Below, piece after piece: positions 18,382 to 28,225 of a DNA stretch of 64,000 bases. The notes beneath the pieces were generated by a model. The model saw only the letters and a program-made list of their open reading frames with translations, did no database searches and was not told the origin of the DNA. Positions within the stretch are counted from its first letter, which is position 1. Each line of letters begins with the position of its first letter. Source of the stretch: Sphingobacterium sp. CZ-UAM (lineage in GTDB: Bacteria; Bacteroidota; Bacteroidia; Sphingobacteriales; Sphingobacteriaceae). The stretch covers positions 1,984,001 to 2,048,000 of the forward strand of contig NZ_MTCM01000001.1 of NCBI RefSeq assembly GCF_002000245.1. The letters are read 5' to 3'. Made by a program: the position numbers and the translations under genes.

Positions 18382-21138
18382 TTATGATTTTGTCAAAAAT
18401 TCATCTAAATTCAATAAGGCATTTGCCACCAACATGTAAGCGGCTTTGGATGACAGGTTTTTGCTATTCTCTTTTGCCAAATCACCGCCCAGGTATTTCG
18501 CTGCTGAGGCTGGTGTTTTGTTAAATTCAGCAAGCGCTTTTTGGTAGAGCAGTTCGAGATCGGCAATCTTCTTTGGATCAGCCTCCCGGAGCATCGCCCT
18601 TCGGTAGCCTGCACCGATACTATTTTTTGTATTTCCTTTGCCTTCCCGCTCCATGATCTCGCCCAAATGTTTTGCAGCTTCAAGATATACAGGATCATTG
18701 AGCGTCGTCAAAGCCTGTAATGGTGTATTTGTCCGTATACGATCAACCAGACAGACCTCCCTACTCGATGCATCAAAGGAGACAAAGGAAGGGTAAGGAC
18801 TGGTACGTTTTAGGAAAGTATACACACCGCGTCTGAACTGATCTTCGCCTTCACTTTTCACCCAGGACTCACCGCTATATACAGTCATCCAAACCCCATC
18901 CGGTTGATAAGGCATGACACTAGGGCCATACATTTTATTGCTTAACAAGCCACTGACAGCCAAAGCCTGATCGCGGATCTGCTCTGCGGAAAGTCGGAAT
19001 CGGGGTCCTCTTGCCAGATAATAATTCTGTGGATCTTTTTTTACATTATCACTATTTAGTGTCGAAGATTGCCTATATGTACCTGAGAGGACGATTTCAC
19101 GAATCAACTTCTTCATGCCCCATTTTTTTCCGTTCATAAGATCCAGGGCCAGATAATCCAATAATTCACGATGGATTGGCGGTGTGCTCTGAGTGCCCAT
19201 ATCACCTAGAGGTTCAACCAGTCCCCGACCAAAGAGCTGCGCCCAGACGCGGTTAACCAAAGTACGGGCAGTCAATGGATTTTCTTTACTCACAATCCAT
19301 TGTGCAAAGCCCATACGATTTCGAGGGGCTCCCTTAGGGAAATCATTTAGTGACTCCGGAACCATGGGCTGTACTTCCGCGCCGAGAGACAAACGATTTC
19401 CACGGATAAATACATTGGTTTTCCGCTGCATATCTTTCGGGTTTTCGATCATAACAGGCACACCTTCGGGCTGTAGATTGACGAGCTGCAAAAAGGTACG
19501 TTGCAGATGCTGATTTTCCATCGGTTTCCCAAGAGGAAAATCTTCGCGAAAAGCAAACCATTCAATCATACATATTGGCTGACCAACTGCAACTGCTGCA
19601 TTTTTAAAGACCAGGTAGAGATCATGTACGCCTGTTGTCGGTACAATCGCTGCCTGAATAACCTGTCTTCCTGAAGTTTTCGGCAACTCTACATTGCTTA
19701 ACAGGGGTCCGTTGGGGCTATTAAGATGCACCTCCATTTTCCCGCCGACGGCATCAGTCCAGAAGTTCATAAAGAGCTGTCTTTTGCCGTCCAGCGTAAT
19801 TGCTTTCAGACGTGCCGATCCACTGTTGCGTACACCAAGCCATTTTGTATCATACAATGCACCATCCACAATCTGATCGCTATAATGCGCATGAATCTTG
19901 GGTTCTAGCGTATGCAGAAACAGGTCTGCTGATTTCACCAAGTTTGTATTTCCATTTGCTGCCAGCCAATGCTTAATGCTATCGATGCGTTTTTCGTCCT
20001 GCGCAGCATAAAAACGTAACTTCGGATGATCCCCCTGGGTATCTTCATCTCTTGTATTATTGAAAAATGCCAGCGATTTATAGTATTCTTCAAATTTAAA
20101 CGGGTCATAGGTGTGGCTATGGCATTGTACACACTCAAATGTTGTACTCAACCATACCTGATAACTGGTATTTAAACGGTCCAGGACAGCCGCCATACGA
20201 AACTCTTCACTATCAGTTCCCCCTTCATCATTATTCATCGTGTTACGGTGAAAAGCTGTCGCAATAAGCTGATCTTTTGTTGGCTGAGGCAAGAGGTCTC
20301 CGGCCAGCTGTTCAACCGTAAACTCGTCGTAAGGCATATCTTTATTTAGTGCTTTAATCACCCAGTCCCGATAAGGCCAAATGCTACGGGATCCATCTTT
20401 TTCATAACCTTTGGTATCTGCATAGCGCGCCATATCCAACCACCAACTAGCCCATTTTTCACCATATTTGGAGGAGGCTAATAAGCTATCAACTCTACGG
20501 GAATACGCGTCGTCACGCTCATCTTCGATAAAAGCACGGGTTTCGGCCAAGGTGGGCGGTATACCGATGAGATCCAAATAAAGTCTTCTTAATAGGGTGG
20601 CCCGATCGGCTTCATCAGCAAAAGTCAGATCTTTGGACTTTAATTTATCCTGAACAAAATAATCAATGTCATTATTCACCCCTTTGGGTTTTATTCCAAA
20701 TAATCCTGCAAAAGAAAAGGTCTTGGGTACCTCAACTTCTTTGGGTAAAGTATAGGCCCAATGTTCGCCCCACTTTGCACCTTGATCAATCCACCTTTTT
20801 AGAATATCGATCTCATCATCACTCAGTTTGGGTGCGTTGTAAGGCATACGTAATTCGGGATCATCCGATAGCAATCTCTTGATAAACTCACTATGTTCCG
20901 CATCCCCCCGGATAATCGCCGATTTGCCAGACTCAGCTTTAGCAAAAGCTTCATTTTCGAACAGAAAACTAAGCCCGCCATTTTTCTTCACGCCGCCATG
21001 ACAGGTAATACAATGTTTATTCAATATCGGTTTGACATCTACACTAAAATCTATTGTTTCTTCTTTGCGAAATGTAAATATTGCAATGCAGGCTACAACT
21101 AAGGCCAATGATGCTAACACCATTATTTTTCTATTCAT
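18382..21138 (-). CDS. Planctomycete-type cytochrome / DUF1549-DUF1553 / CBM6-like protein
   Basis: 918 residues. A hydrophobic N-terminal segment (residues 5-23) exports or anchors it. PSCyt1 follows with a haem site CITCH (Cys43, Cys46, His47) and MPYNAPKLSDDEIDILKRWIDQGAKWGEHWAY. Then come DUF1549 (LTFADEADRATLLRRLYLDLIGIPPT, WASWWLDMARYADT, FECVQCHSHTYDPF with a second CxxCH), a CBM6-like beta-sandwich around residues 440-540, and C-terminal DUF1553 (NRMGFAQWIVSKENPLTARTLVNRVWAQLFGRGLV). Members of this family are coupled to DUF1501 proteins, as here. The CBM suggests polysaccharide contact. It is the first gene of the operon, and the biochemical role is not established. Confidence 0.88.
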   Translation of the reverse strand: MNRKIMVLASLALVVACIAIFTFRKEETIDFSVDVKPILNKHCITCHGGVKKNGGLSFLFENEAFAKAESGKSAIIRGDAEHSEFIKRLLSDDPELRMPYNAPKLSDDEIDILKRWIDQGAKWGEHWAYTLPKEVEVPKTFSFAGLFGIKPKGVNNDIDYFVQDKLKSKDLTFADEADRATLLRRLYLDLIGIPPTLAETRAFIEDERDDAYSRRVDSLLASSKYGEKWASWWLDMARYADTKGYEKDGSRSIWPYRDWVIKALNKDMPYDEFTVEQLAGDLLPQPTKDQLIATAFHRNTMNNDEGGTDSEEFRMAAVLDRLNTSYQVWLSTTFECVQCHSHTYDPFKFEEYYKSLAFFNNTRDEDTQGDHPKLRFYAAQDEKRIDSIKHWLAANGNTNLVKSADLFLHTLEPKIHAHYSDQIVDGALYDTKWLGVRNSGSARLKAITLDGKRQLFMNFWTDAVGGKMEVHLNSPNGPLLSNVELPKTSGRQVIQAAIVPTTGVHDLYLVFKNAAVAVGQPICMIEWFAFREDFPLGKPMENQHLQRTFLQLVNLQPEGVPVMIENPKDMQRKTNVFIRGNRLSLGAEVQPMVPESLNDFPKGAPRNRMGFAQWIVSKENPLTARTLVNRVWAQLFGRGLVEPLGDMGTQSTPPIHRELLDYLALDLMNGKKWGMKKLIREIVLSGTYRQSSTLNSDNVKKDPQNYYLARGPRFRLSAEQIRDQALAVSGLLSNKMYGPSVMPYQPDGVWMTVYSGESWVKSEGEDQFRRGVYTFLKRTSPYPSFVSFDASSREVCLVDRIRTNTPLQALTTLNDPVYLEAAKHLGEIMEREGKGNTKNSIGAGYRRAMLREADPKKIADLELLYQKALAEFNKTPASAAKYLGGDLAKENSKNLSSKAAYMLVANALLNLDEFLTKS

Positions 21139-21698
21139 AGCAATAAGGTCTATTCTATATTAATTAGTTATTAGGTTTATTTATAATTCTTATGTAGCTA
21201 TTCAAGTATCAGTTAATTTGGATAGTTACAAGTTAGTCAACATCAGTTTGGATATTGATTTATAAATTTAAAGAAGAACAATGGGATATACTAAAACTAG
21301 ATTAACAGAAATATAATCGATATTACCCTTACACGGATCAATCTTCGTTTTTACCCCTATTCGCGCCATACGTCTACATTTACTGCCTATAACAATTTGG
21401 TTACGATATCGTAGTCAGCATTGCTTTTTATACTTTTATTCTGGTGCTAAGTTGCTGTTGTTTCTATCATACGACCTATTTACCCTATCTTTCCAGCGAT
21501 AGCTGATAAGGTGGGCTATTATTAATTGGTCAGGGCGTGGAAGCATCAGATTTGCTCTTGGAGATATGAAAGGAAAAATAGCATACAAGAGGCGAAAAAT
21601 AAGATACAACAAGGGTAAAATAAGCTATAAAAAAGCCTAAATAGTGTCAGCATTTAATCGATATGACTACTAAATTTGTAAAACCATCCACATAAATT
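21139..21698. other. 560-base divergent intergenic region
   Basis: A/T-rich spacer between divergent genes. TAAATTTG at 21671-21678 fits the -7 box and would give a leader of about 14 bases for the GH95-like gene. I found no matching -7 box for the minus-strand operon and no ORF, RNA gene or strong hairpin in the rest. Confidence 0.5.
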
Positions 21699-23936
21699 AT
21701 GAAATACGGCTTTCTTATATTCTTATTTTTCGCTGCGCATCTAGTTAGTGCCCAGCCATCTGCTGTTTATAATCTCAATCTTACGGATCTCGCAACACGA
21801 TGGGATGAGGCCATCCCTTTGGGTAACGGTCAATTGGGTGCATTGATCTGGAAAAAGGAAAATACGATCCGGCTATCCTTGGACCGTGCTGATCTTTGGG
21901 ATGAACGAAAAGCTTTTGAGATCGAAAAACATGATTTTAAATGGGTACAGCAGCAATTGAAAAGCAACAGCTATCAAGCGGCCCAACAGTGGGGCGATTC
22001 ACCCTATGACCGTTCCCCCTATCCCACCAAATTACCTGCGGCGGCGATGACCTTTAACTTAGCTAAGTTCGGAAAAGTTGTATCCAATGTACTGGATATA
22101 CAAACTGCTGTACATACACTGAAATTCGATGATGGAAAAACACTGACCTCTTTTATCCATGCAACCAGTCCAATGGGTTATTTTGAAATTACAGCGAAGG
22201 ACATTGGCGACCTTGGCCCTGAGCTTATTCCACATCAATATGAAACCAAGACCAATACGGATGAGCAAAAAAGTGTTGTCGATGGTCAAAGTTTAGCCCG
22301 ATTGGGCTACAAACAGGGGAATATTGTTAAAATGGGGAATGCGCAGCTATTACATCAGGAAACGTATGATCATCACTTTTTTGAAGTCATGTTATGTTGG
22401 GAAAAAGTCTCATCGACCAAATTGATCGGCTATTGGACAATCAGTAATGATGAAAAGGTCAAGAAACAACCGCTATCACTCGAACAATTTGAAAAAGCAA
22501 AGCGAAGCCATCTCGCATGGTGGACAAGCTATTGGTCTAAATCCAACATTTCCATTCCTGAAAAAGATCTCGAAAAACAATACTATCTGGAGCTTTATAA
22601 ATTAGGGGCCACAGCACGTCAAGGAGCGCCGGCAATAACCTTGCAGGCGGTCTGGACAGCAGATAATGGTGGACTACCACCTTGGAAAGGCGACTTTCAT
22701 AATGATCTGAATACCCAACTGAGCTATTGGCCAGCTTATACAGCCAACCGAATGAATGAAGCACAAAGTTATACGGATTGGTTATGGAAAATCAGACCGA
22801 AAAACCTTGCTTACACCCAACAATATTTTGGTGTCGACGGATTGAATATCCCGGGTGTGCTGACCTTGAACGGCTATCCTATGGGCGGTTGGATTCAATA
22901 CTCCCTCTCGCCTACGGTCAGTGCCTGGACAGCCCAACATTTTTATTGGCAATGGAAGTACAGTATGGATCCTACTTTCTTAAAAGAACAGGCGTACCCT
23001 TATATTATAGCAGCAGCGACCTACCTAAAAAATATTACTTATCTCAAAGATGGGAAACGCTATCTACCCCTGAGCAGCAGTCCAGAATATAATGATAACA
23101 GCACGGCCGCGTGGTTTAATAGTTGGACCAATTTTGATCTCAGCCTGGCACATTATTTATTCGCTATAGCAGCCGAGGTCAGTACAGCTAACGGCAAAGC
23201 CGAAGCAGCAAAAGAATGGACAGGGTATGGCGCAGAATTACCCAATTTTGCCATCGATGAAACTGGTCTCCGCGTTGCAGAAGGTTTGAGCATGAAACAT
23301 TCACACCGGCATATGTCACCCTACATGGCTATTTATCCCTTAGGCATACTTGACATCAATAACACTCAAGATAAATCGTTGATTGAAAAATCGTTATCAC
23401 ATTTAGAACAATTGGGTACACGGGCCTGGGTCGGATATTCGTTCTCCTGGATGGCCTGTCTCCATGCGCGGGCGAAACAAAGTCAACAGGCTGTCGTAAA
23501 CCTACAGAAGTTTGCGCATAACTTTTGTTCCATCAATTCATTCCACCTCAATGGGGACCAAAATGGTGGTCAATATTCTGATTTTACTTATCGGCCTTTC
23601 ACGTTAGAGGGAAATTTTGCCTTTGCACAGGGTATTCATGAATTGTTAATTCAGAGCAAAAATGATTATATCGAAGTTTTTCCGGCCACCCCTACGGATT
23701 GGAAAAATGTATCCTTTAAAAACCTGAGAACAATGGGTGGATTTATTGTGAGCGCTGAAAAGAACAACAACAAAATCACGCTGTTGAAAGTAACCGCTAG
23801 TCAAGATGGTATCTTCCGTATTTTTGAAAATACAGATCTTCAGGATATTTCAACTAAAAAGCGGCTTCCAAAAGATAAACAGCTTCAATATATCAGACTG
23901 AAAAAGGGTCAGACAGTTCAGCTAAGTAGCGTTTAA
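21699..23936 (+). CDS. GH95-like glycoside hydrolase, exported
   Basis: 745 residues with a signal peptide (MKYGFLIFLFFAAHLVSAQ). The layout follows GH95 (alpha-L-fucosidase/galactosidase): an N-terminal beta domain opening with RWDEAIPLGNGQLGALIW, then an (alpha/alpha)6 barrel with LQAVWTADNGGLPPWKGDFHNDLNTQLSYWPA, SSSPEYNDNS, HSHRHMSPYMAIYPLG and LEGNFAFAQGIHELLIQS. Against the typical GDYHxNxNxQMNYWPA and IDGNFGG motifs, the first catalytic-region Asn is Asp and the catalytic-region Asp is Glu. It is therefore a divergent branch whose linkage specificity should not be assumed to be fucose. The next gene, a metallophosphoesterase, starts 24 bases later. Confidence 0.78.
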   Translation: MKYGFLIFLFFAAHLVSAQPSAVYNLNLTDLATRWDEAIPLGNGQLGALIWKKENTIRLSLDRADLWDERKAFEIEKHDFKWVQQQLKSNSYQAAQQWGDSPYDRSPYPTKLPAAAMTFNLAKFGKVVSNVLDIQTAVHTLKFDDGKTLTSFIHATSPMGYFEITAKDIGDLGPELIPHQYETKTNTDEQKSVVDGQSLARLGYKQGNIVKMGNAQLLHQETYDHHFFEVMLCWEKVSSTKLIGYWTISNDEKVKKQPLSLEQFEKAKRSHLAWWTSYWSKSNISIPEKDLEKQYYLELYKLGATARQGAPAITLQAVWTADNGGLPPWKGDFHNDLNTQLSYWPAYTANRMNEAQSYTDWLWKIRPKNLAYTQQYFGVDGLNIPGVLTLNGYPMGGWIQYSLSPTVSAWTAQHFYWQWKYSMDPTFLKEQAYPYIIAAATYLKNITYLKDGKRYLPLSSSPEYNDNSTAAWFNSWTNFDLSLAHYLFAIAAEVSTANGKAEAAKEWTGYGAELPNFAIDETGLRVAEGLSMKHSHRHMSPYMAIYPLGILDINNTQDKSLIEKSLSHLEQLGTRAWVGYSFSWMACLHARAKQSQQAVVNLQKFAHNFCSINSFHLNGDQNGGQYSDFTYRPFTLEGNFAFAQGIHELLIQSKNDYIEVFPATPTDWKNVSFKNLRTMGGFIVSAEKNNNKITLLKVTASQDGIFRIFENTDLQDISTKKRLPKDKQLQYIRLKKGQTVQLSSV

Positions 23937-23960
23937 CAAAATCCGTATTATCAATTCGTT

Positions 23961-24959
23961 ATGATCAACCGAAAAAAATTCATCCAGTTAGGCGGTCTAG
24001 GCATAGGCGGTCTCTTTGTCAACAAGAGCCTTAAAAGTGCACCTACAACCTCGACAAAAAGCACTGTACTCAAAACTAACAACGTTAAATTTGGCGTTAT
24101 CGCGGATCTCCATTATGATCTGATGCACGACGGTGCACGACGGGCCCAACTCTTTATTGACGCGATGAAGCGTGAAAATCCCGACTTTATTATTTCCTTG
24201 GGAGATTTTTGCGTCCCAAAAGCCGAAAATAAAGAATTAATGGATATCTGGAGCGGTTTTACAGGGGAAAGGCACTTTGTCATCGGCAATCATGATACCG
24301 ATGGTGGATTCACGAAAAAACAGGTAAACGATTTCTGGAATAGCCCGGCTCCATACTATTCTTTTGACAAACAGGGATTTCATTTTGTTATCCTGGATGG
24401 TAATGAAAAAAGCCAAAGCAAGAAAATTGCAGGTTACCCCCGCAGTATCAGTCAGCAGCAACTGGAATGGTTAAAAAAAGATATCCGCGGCACCAAAGAC
24501 AAAGTGATCATTTTTTGCCATCAAGGCTTGGACAATGACAATGGCGGATTAGAAAATGGTATGGCAGTCAGGTATCTGTTAGAGCAGTTGAATATCGAGG
24601 CCGGATTCAATAAGATTTTACTTGTCCTGACTGGCCACCACCATCTCAACTATCATAATGAGATCAATGGCATTCACTATGTACAAATCAATAGCGCCTC
24701 CTATTACTGGGCAGGTGATACATTTGAAAGCAAAGCATTTGATGGAGAGTTCTACAAAAAGCATAACATTCTAAGACGGACATTGGTCTATCAAGACCCT
24801 ATCTGGGCGACTGTCAGCATAGATCATAAAAAAAATATCCATATCCAGGGAGCTGAAACCACCATGGCCGGAATACCCTTGTCTCAGGTGGGTATAGATA
24901 TCCATAAAGATGTATATCCCATCAGTTCAAAGATCGATAACAGACACCTGCGGTACTAA
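23961..24959 (+). CDS. Exported calcineurin-like metallophosphoesterase
   Basis: 332 residues. The N-terminus MINRKKFIQLGGLGIGGLF is a Tat-like export signal (basic R-K-K-F, then Gly-rich hydrophobic stretch). Metallophosphoesterase motifs are complete: GVIADLHYD, ISLGDFCVP, FVIGNHDTDGG, IIFCHQGLDND and LTGHHHLNYH, giving the Asp/His/Asn set for two metal ions. The substrate is unknown. Proximity to the GH95-like gene suggests co-transcription and a shared extracytoplasmic substrate, perhaps a phosphorylated glycan or lipid. Confidence 0.87.
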   Translation: MINRKKFIQLGGLGIGGLFVNKSLKSAPTTSTKSTVLKTNNVKFGVIADLHYDLMHDGARRAQLFIDAMKRENPDFIISLGDFCVPKAENKELMDIWSGFTGERHFVIGNHDTDGGFTKKQVNDFWNSPAPYYSFDKQGFHFVILDGNEKSQSKKIAGYPRSISQQQLEWLKKDIRGTKDKVIIFCHQGLDNDNGGLENGMAVRYLLEQLNIEAGFNKILLVLTGHHHLNYHNEINGIHYVQINSASYYWAGDTFESKAFDGEFYKKHNILRRTLVYQDPIWATVSIDHKKNIHIQGAETTMAGIPLSQVGIDIHKDVYPISSKIDNRHLRY

Positions 24960-25097
24960 TCGCAATCGATAACTCATTTTAGGACCGATCCATAATAACA
25001 ATGGCCAAAGTATATCCGAAAAGATCTCTTTGGCCACTATTAATTTTATAATCCTGTTATTAACAGAACAATAGTTATCCTAATATCACCCCCTATT

Positions 25098-25733
25098 TTA
25101 CGGTAGTTGAATCAAAAACTCGTCTTTCGGCACCCTAAATTTCTTCAGCTTCAACAACCAGTCCTCCTCACCTAAGCGATAGCCTAATGGTAACAAAACA
25201 ACACTTTTTAAGCCTCTTTTATCCAATCCCAATAATTTATCCAGCTCATCGTTAGAAAATCCCTCCATTGGTGTAGCATCTACTTTCAGTTCTGCTGCTT
25301 GAGCAATGGCCATTCCAAAAGAAATATAGGCTTGTTTAGCAGCATGTGCTGCTTGCTGTTCTTCAGTAAGCGCAGCAAACATCTCTTTCAACCTGTTTTT
25401 GTATTCATCGGTTGTATCCAATGGTAATCCCCGGTGATTGTTCATATGATCAAAAGTTGAATCAATCCGCTCGTCTGTGTATTTATCCCATGCCGCAAAA
25501 ATCAAAAGATGTGAGCTTTCTGCAACAATTTGCTGCCCCCAGGCAACTGGCACAATCTGCTCTTTCAATTGCTGATCGGTAATCAATATAACACGAAATG
25601 GTTGTAAACCTGAAGAACTCGGTGCCATGCGAGCTGCTTCGATAATTTTATCCACGTCTGTTTGATCAACTTTTTTTGTTGAATCGTATTTTTTGGTCGC
25701 ATAACGCCATTCCAGTGTTTCTAATAATGCCAT
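25098..25733 (-). CDS. NAD(P)H-dependent nitroreductase-family oxidoreductase
   Basis: 211 residues from the start MALLETLEWRYATKKYD. An in-frame ATG at 25808 would add 25 charged residues not expected in the family, so I use 25733. FMN-binding features are RYATKKYD near the N-terminus, ARMAPSSSGLQPFRVILI, AWGQQIVAESSHLLIFAA, and near the C-terminus a DATPMEGFSNDELDKLLG segment followed by VVLLPLGYRLGEEDWL. It resembles NfsB/YfkO-type enzymes that reduce quinones or nitroaromatics with two electrons. Monocistronic as far as can be seen. Confidence 0.9.
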   Translation of the reverse strand: MALLETLEWRYATKKYDSTKKVDQTDVDKIIEAARMAPSSSGLQPFRVILITDQQLKEQIVPVAWGQQIVAESSHLLIFAAWDKYTDERIDSTFDHMNNHRGLPLDTTDEYKNRLKEMFAALTEEQQAAHAAKQAYISFGMAIAQAAELKVDATPMEGFSNDELDKLLGLDKRGLKSVVLLPLGYRLGEEDWLLKLKKFRVPKDEFLIQLP

Positions 25734-26026
25734 TTTCTTCTGTTTATTTACTTGTCTAATTTGTTTTTCATCCCCTATAATTAAGAGGTTTTCTATTCTA
25801 AATTTCATAAAAAAAACTAAATCTAGAAACAGTAGATGAACGAATGTTCCAATTTTTATTTTATATTACATTATAACTACATAAATGTTCAAACACAGAA
25901 AAAAATATAAGAAAGCTGTATGTTTTGAAAGACCGGGGCGACGTTAGTCTTTTTCGATGTCGCATTGTCTATTTTTTTTAAGACCTTTGTATATCACTGA
26001 TTAAACAAGCAAATACGAGAAGCGGA

Positions 26027-26791
26027 ATGTCTATTACCAACGAGAACGAATTGACTGGAATGCAAAAAGCGAGTGCGGCGGTTGCCCAGACGCTTAAAGC
26101 GATGTGCGACTATACGAAAGTGGGCATGTCAACCAAAGAATTGGATGAATATGGAGCGAAGATACTAGAACAATTTGGTGCAAAATCTGCACCAGCGCTG
26201 ACCTATAATTTTCCGGGTTGGACCTGTATCAGTGTAGACAACGAGTTTTGTCATGGTGTTCCATCCACAGATCGCTTCTTACAAGAAGGAGAACTTATCA
26301 ATATCGATGTATCGGCCGAACTGGATGGCTTTTGGGCTGATAATGGGGCTTCTTTTGTGATCGGTCAGGATATTCACCATCACCAAAAATTGGTTGACGC
26401 TTCGAAGGAAATACTTCAAAAGGCTATAAAAAATATACGTGGTGGTGTTAAAATTGCTGACATTGGCCAACTAATGGAAACAGAGGCTAAAAAGAGAGGC
26501 TATAAAGTGATCAAGAATCTCGGTGGCCATGGTATCGGACGCAGTCTACACGAAGAGCCAGATGAGCTGCTCAATTATAGAAACAAATCCGATCAAAGGC
26601 GATTTAGAAAAAATTCAATTGTTGCTATAGAAACCTTTATCTCGACAACTTCGACCTATGCAGCGGAATTAAATGACGGTTGGACGATGGTCGGTGACAA
26701 AGGTGGATACATGGCGCAACATGAGCATACCATTATGATTACCGATGGTACCCCAATTATTTTAACAGCAGAAAATGGTATTTTCTGTTAG
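26027..26791 (+). CDS. map: Methionine aminopeptidase, type I
   Basis: 254 residues, the normal length for MetAP Ia; it removes the initiator Met from nascent proteins. Metal-binding residues are visible in NIDVSAELDGFWADNGASF (two Asp), GGHGIGRSLHEEP (His), AIETF (Glu) and MAQHEHTIMI (Glu). The substrate-channel segment NFPGWTCISVDNEFCHGVP is present. The gene is isolated, not in the usual ribosomal-protein cluster (secY-map-infA), so it is probably an additional copy. An inverted repeat follows 7 bases after the stop. Confidence 0.92.
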   Translation: MSITNENELTGMQKASAAVAQTLKAMCDYTKVGMSTKELDEYGAKILEQFGAKSAPALTYNFPGWTCISVDNEFCHGVPSTDRFLQEGELINIDVSAELDGFWADNGASFVIGQDIHHHQKLVDASKEILQKAIKNIRGGVKIADIGQLMETEAKKRGYKVIKNLGGHGIGRSLHEEPDELLNYRNKSDQRRFRKNSIVAIETFISTTSTYAAELNDGWTMVGDKGGYMAQHEHTIMITDGTPIILTAENGIFC

Positions 26792-26797
26792 AAAAAT

Positions 26798-26850
26798 TAT
26801 CCCCGAAGATCTATTTTCCTTTATCATCCAAGGCGATAATCTTCGGGATA
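26798..26850 (+). terminator. Inverted repeat / terminator after map
   Basis: TATCCCCGAAGAT (26798-26810) pairs with ATCTTCGGGATA (26839-26850) with one bulge; AATTACTTTT follows. It is likely the map terminator, although the loop is long. Confidence 0.65.
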
Positions 26851-27157
26851 AATTACTTTTATAGAAATCTCCTTTTAAACTGACCTCTTCACAAAATCTA
26901 AAGACTTATCTTCATCAGTATTGGCATATTTTCACTTGTAGACGCTATAAAAAATATAAGGGGCCTCTCTTGACGAGAAAACCCCCAAATAATATATTTA
27001 TGGCTATCTAATCTTTCCTATAACAATCAAATAGTTCTTTTTTAGGATAAGAAATGTAAAGCACTTTTAAGTCAGTATTCACATGGGAAAAATATCACCA
27101 TTAGGTTTTGCCTATTTGATTATGACATAAAGGTAAATCAATTCTTTCAATAAAAAA

Positions 27158-27171
27158 GTGACGAAAATCAC
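27158..27171. promoter_or_regulatory. CRP/FNR-type half-site pair GTGA-N6-TCAC
   Basis: GTGA (27158-27161) and TCAC (27168-27171) are separated by six bases, the classic CRP-family operator layout. It is about 160 bases upstream of the AraC gene. The rest of 26851-27332 is A/T-rich with no ORF or RNA gene that I can support. Confidence 0.35.
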
Positions 27172-27304
27172 ATTTTTCATAAATCTCTTAATTATTTTAA
27201 AAAAATATTTTTATCCAAACTATTAAATAGACATAAGGAGGCTTATTGGCCAATTATGTTGATGCAAGATTGAACATATAGTACCGTTTTAGCGCTAAGA
27301 TTAG

Positions 27305-27312
27305 TACTTTTG
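27305..27312 (+). promoter_or_regulatory. -7 box before the AraC gene
   Basis: TACTTTTG matches TAnnTTTG and would give a leader of about 15 bases to the TTG start at 27333. No convincing -33 TTG is at the usual distance, which suits an activator-dependent promoter. Confidence 0.4.
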
Positions 27313-27332
27313 ACTTATAAAGTATACTGCTA

Positions 27333-28184
27333 TTGAGAACGATAAAATTCCATAAAGGTGAATGTGGCGTTGAATTTCTATTAAACGTACTAAATCAACA
27401 GGAAACGGACTATACCCATCGCGAGACCTATCATAAAGACTTTTTTGAAATTTTATTTTTCAAAAAAGCTAAGGGACGTTTACGACTGGGGCAAGAAATC
27501 ATCAAATTAACGGACAACAGCATTATATTTATTTCCGCCTTTCAGAAGCATACCTGGGAACTGGATCCTACGCATCTGGAGTTCACCACACTGATTTTTC
27601 AGGAAGATTTTCTCAATGAGTTTTTTGCAGATAAGCTTTTTACGTACCGACTGCTGTATTTCTACCAGTTGCACCATACGGTAAAAATAGTTGCTGATGA
27701 TGTACATCTATCTAAATTTTACACACTGCTTGCAGAAATAAAATCGGAGCTTGTTTACACACAGCCAGACAGTGCACATATTATCCGTTCTTTGCTCTAT
27801 TATTTGCTACAGACCTTGAATCGAAAATATGCCCGGTTGAATGGACTTTCTCTGCAAAAACCTGAGAATAATTTTGCTTATCAGTTCAGGATGTTACTCG
27901 AACAACATATTCAACAGAAACAACGGATCAACGAATACACGGCATTGATGGGCATTAGTCGTATCACCTTAAATCATGCCGTTAAAGCACAATTCAATAC
28001 CACAGCAACACAATTGCTCAAACAGCGATTATTATTTGAAGTGCAGGAGTTATTGATACATTCAGACAAATCTATCAGTGAAATTGCTTTTGAACTGAAT
28101 TTTTCCGAGCCTAACCACCTGATGCGCTTCTTTAAGGCGCAGACAGGTAAGACCATCAGTGCATTTATCCAGGAATTACGGTAA
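27333..28184 (+). CDS. AraC-family transcriptional regulator
   Basis: 283 residues starting at TTG 27333; no ATG is available near the N-terminus and a TAA lies 15 bases upstream in frame. The N-terminal cupin-like sensor (residues about 10-130) contains HKDFFEILFFKKAKG and HTWELDP. The C-terminal double helix-turn-helix has MGISRITLNHAVKAQF and SISEIAFELNFSEPNHLMRFFKAQTGKTISAF, the standard AraC signature. It converges on the isochorismatase-like gene with a shared terminator. The target is not evident: neither neighbour is divergent from it. Confidence 0.9.
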   Translation: MRTIKFHKGECGVEFLLNVLNQQETDYTHRETYHKDFFEILFFKKAKGRLRLGQEIIKLTDNSIIFISAFQKHTWELDPTHLEFTTLIFQEDFLNEFFADKLFTYRLLYFYQLHHTVKIVADDVHLSKFYTLLAEIKSELVYTQPDSAHIIRSLLYYLLQTLNRKYARLNGLSLQKPENNFAYQFRMLLEQHIQQKQRINEYTALMGISRITLNHAVKAQFNTTATQLLKQRLLFEVQELLIHSDKSISEIAFELNFSEPNHLMRFFKAQTGKTISAFIQELR

Positions 28185-28225
28185 TAGGTCTATTACGGGT
28201 GTCACGAACCAGATACCCATAGTAC

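Noticed and set aside
26939..26990. Short G/C-rich hairpin in the map-AraC spacer as an RNA gene
   Set aside because: The stem is only three to four pairs per helix, and no promoter or conserved structure is evident.
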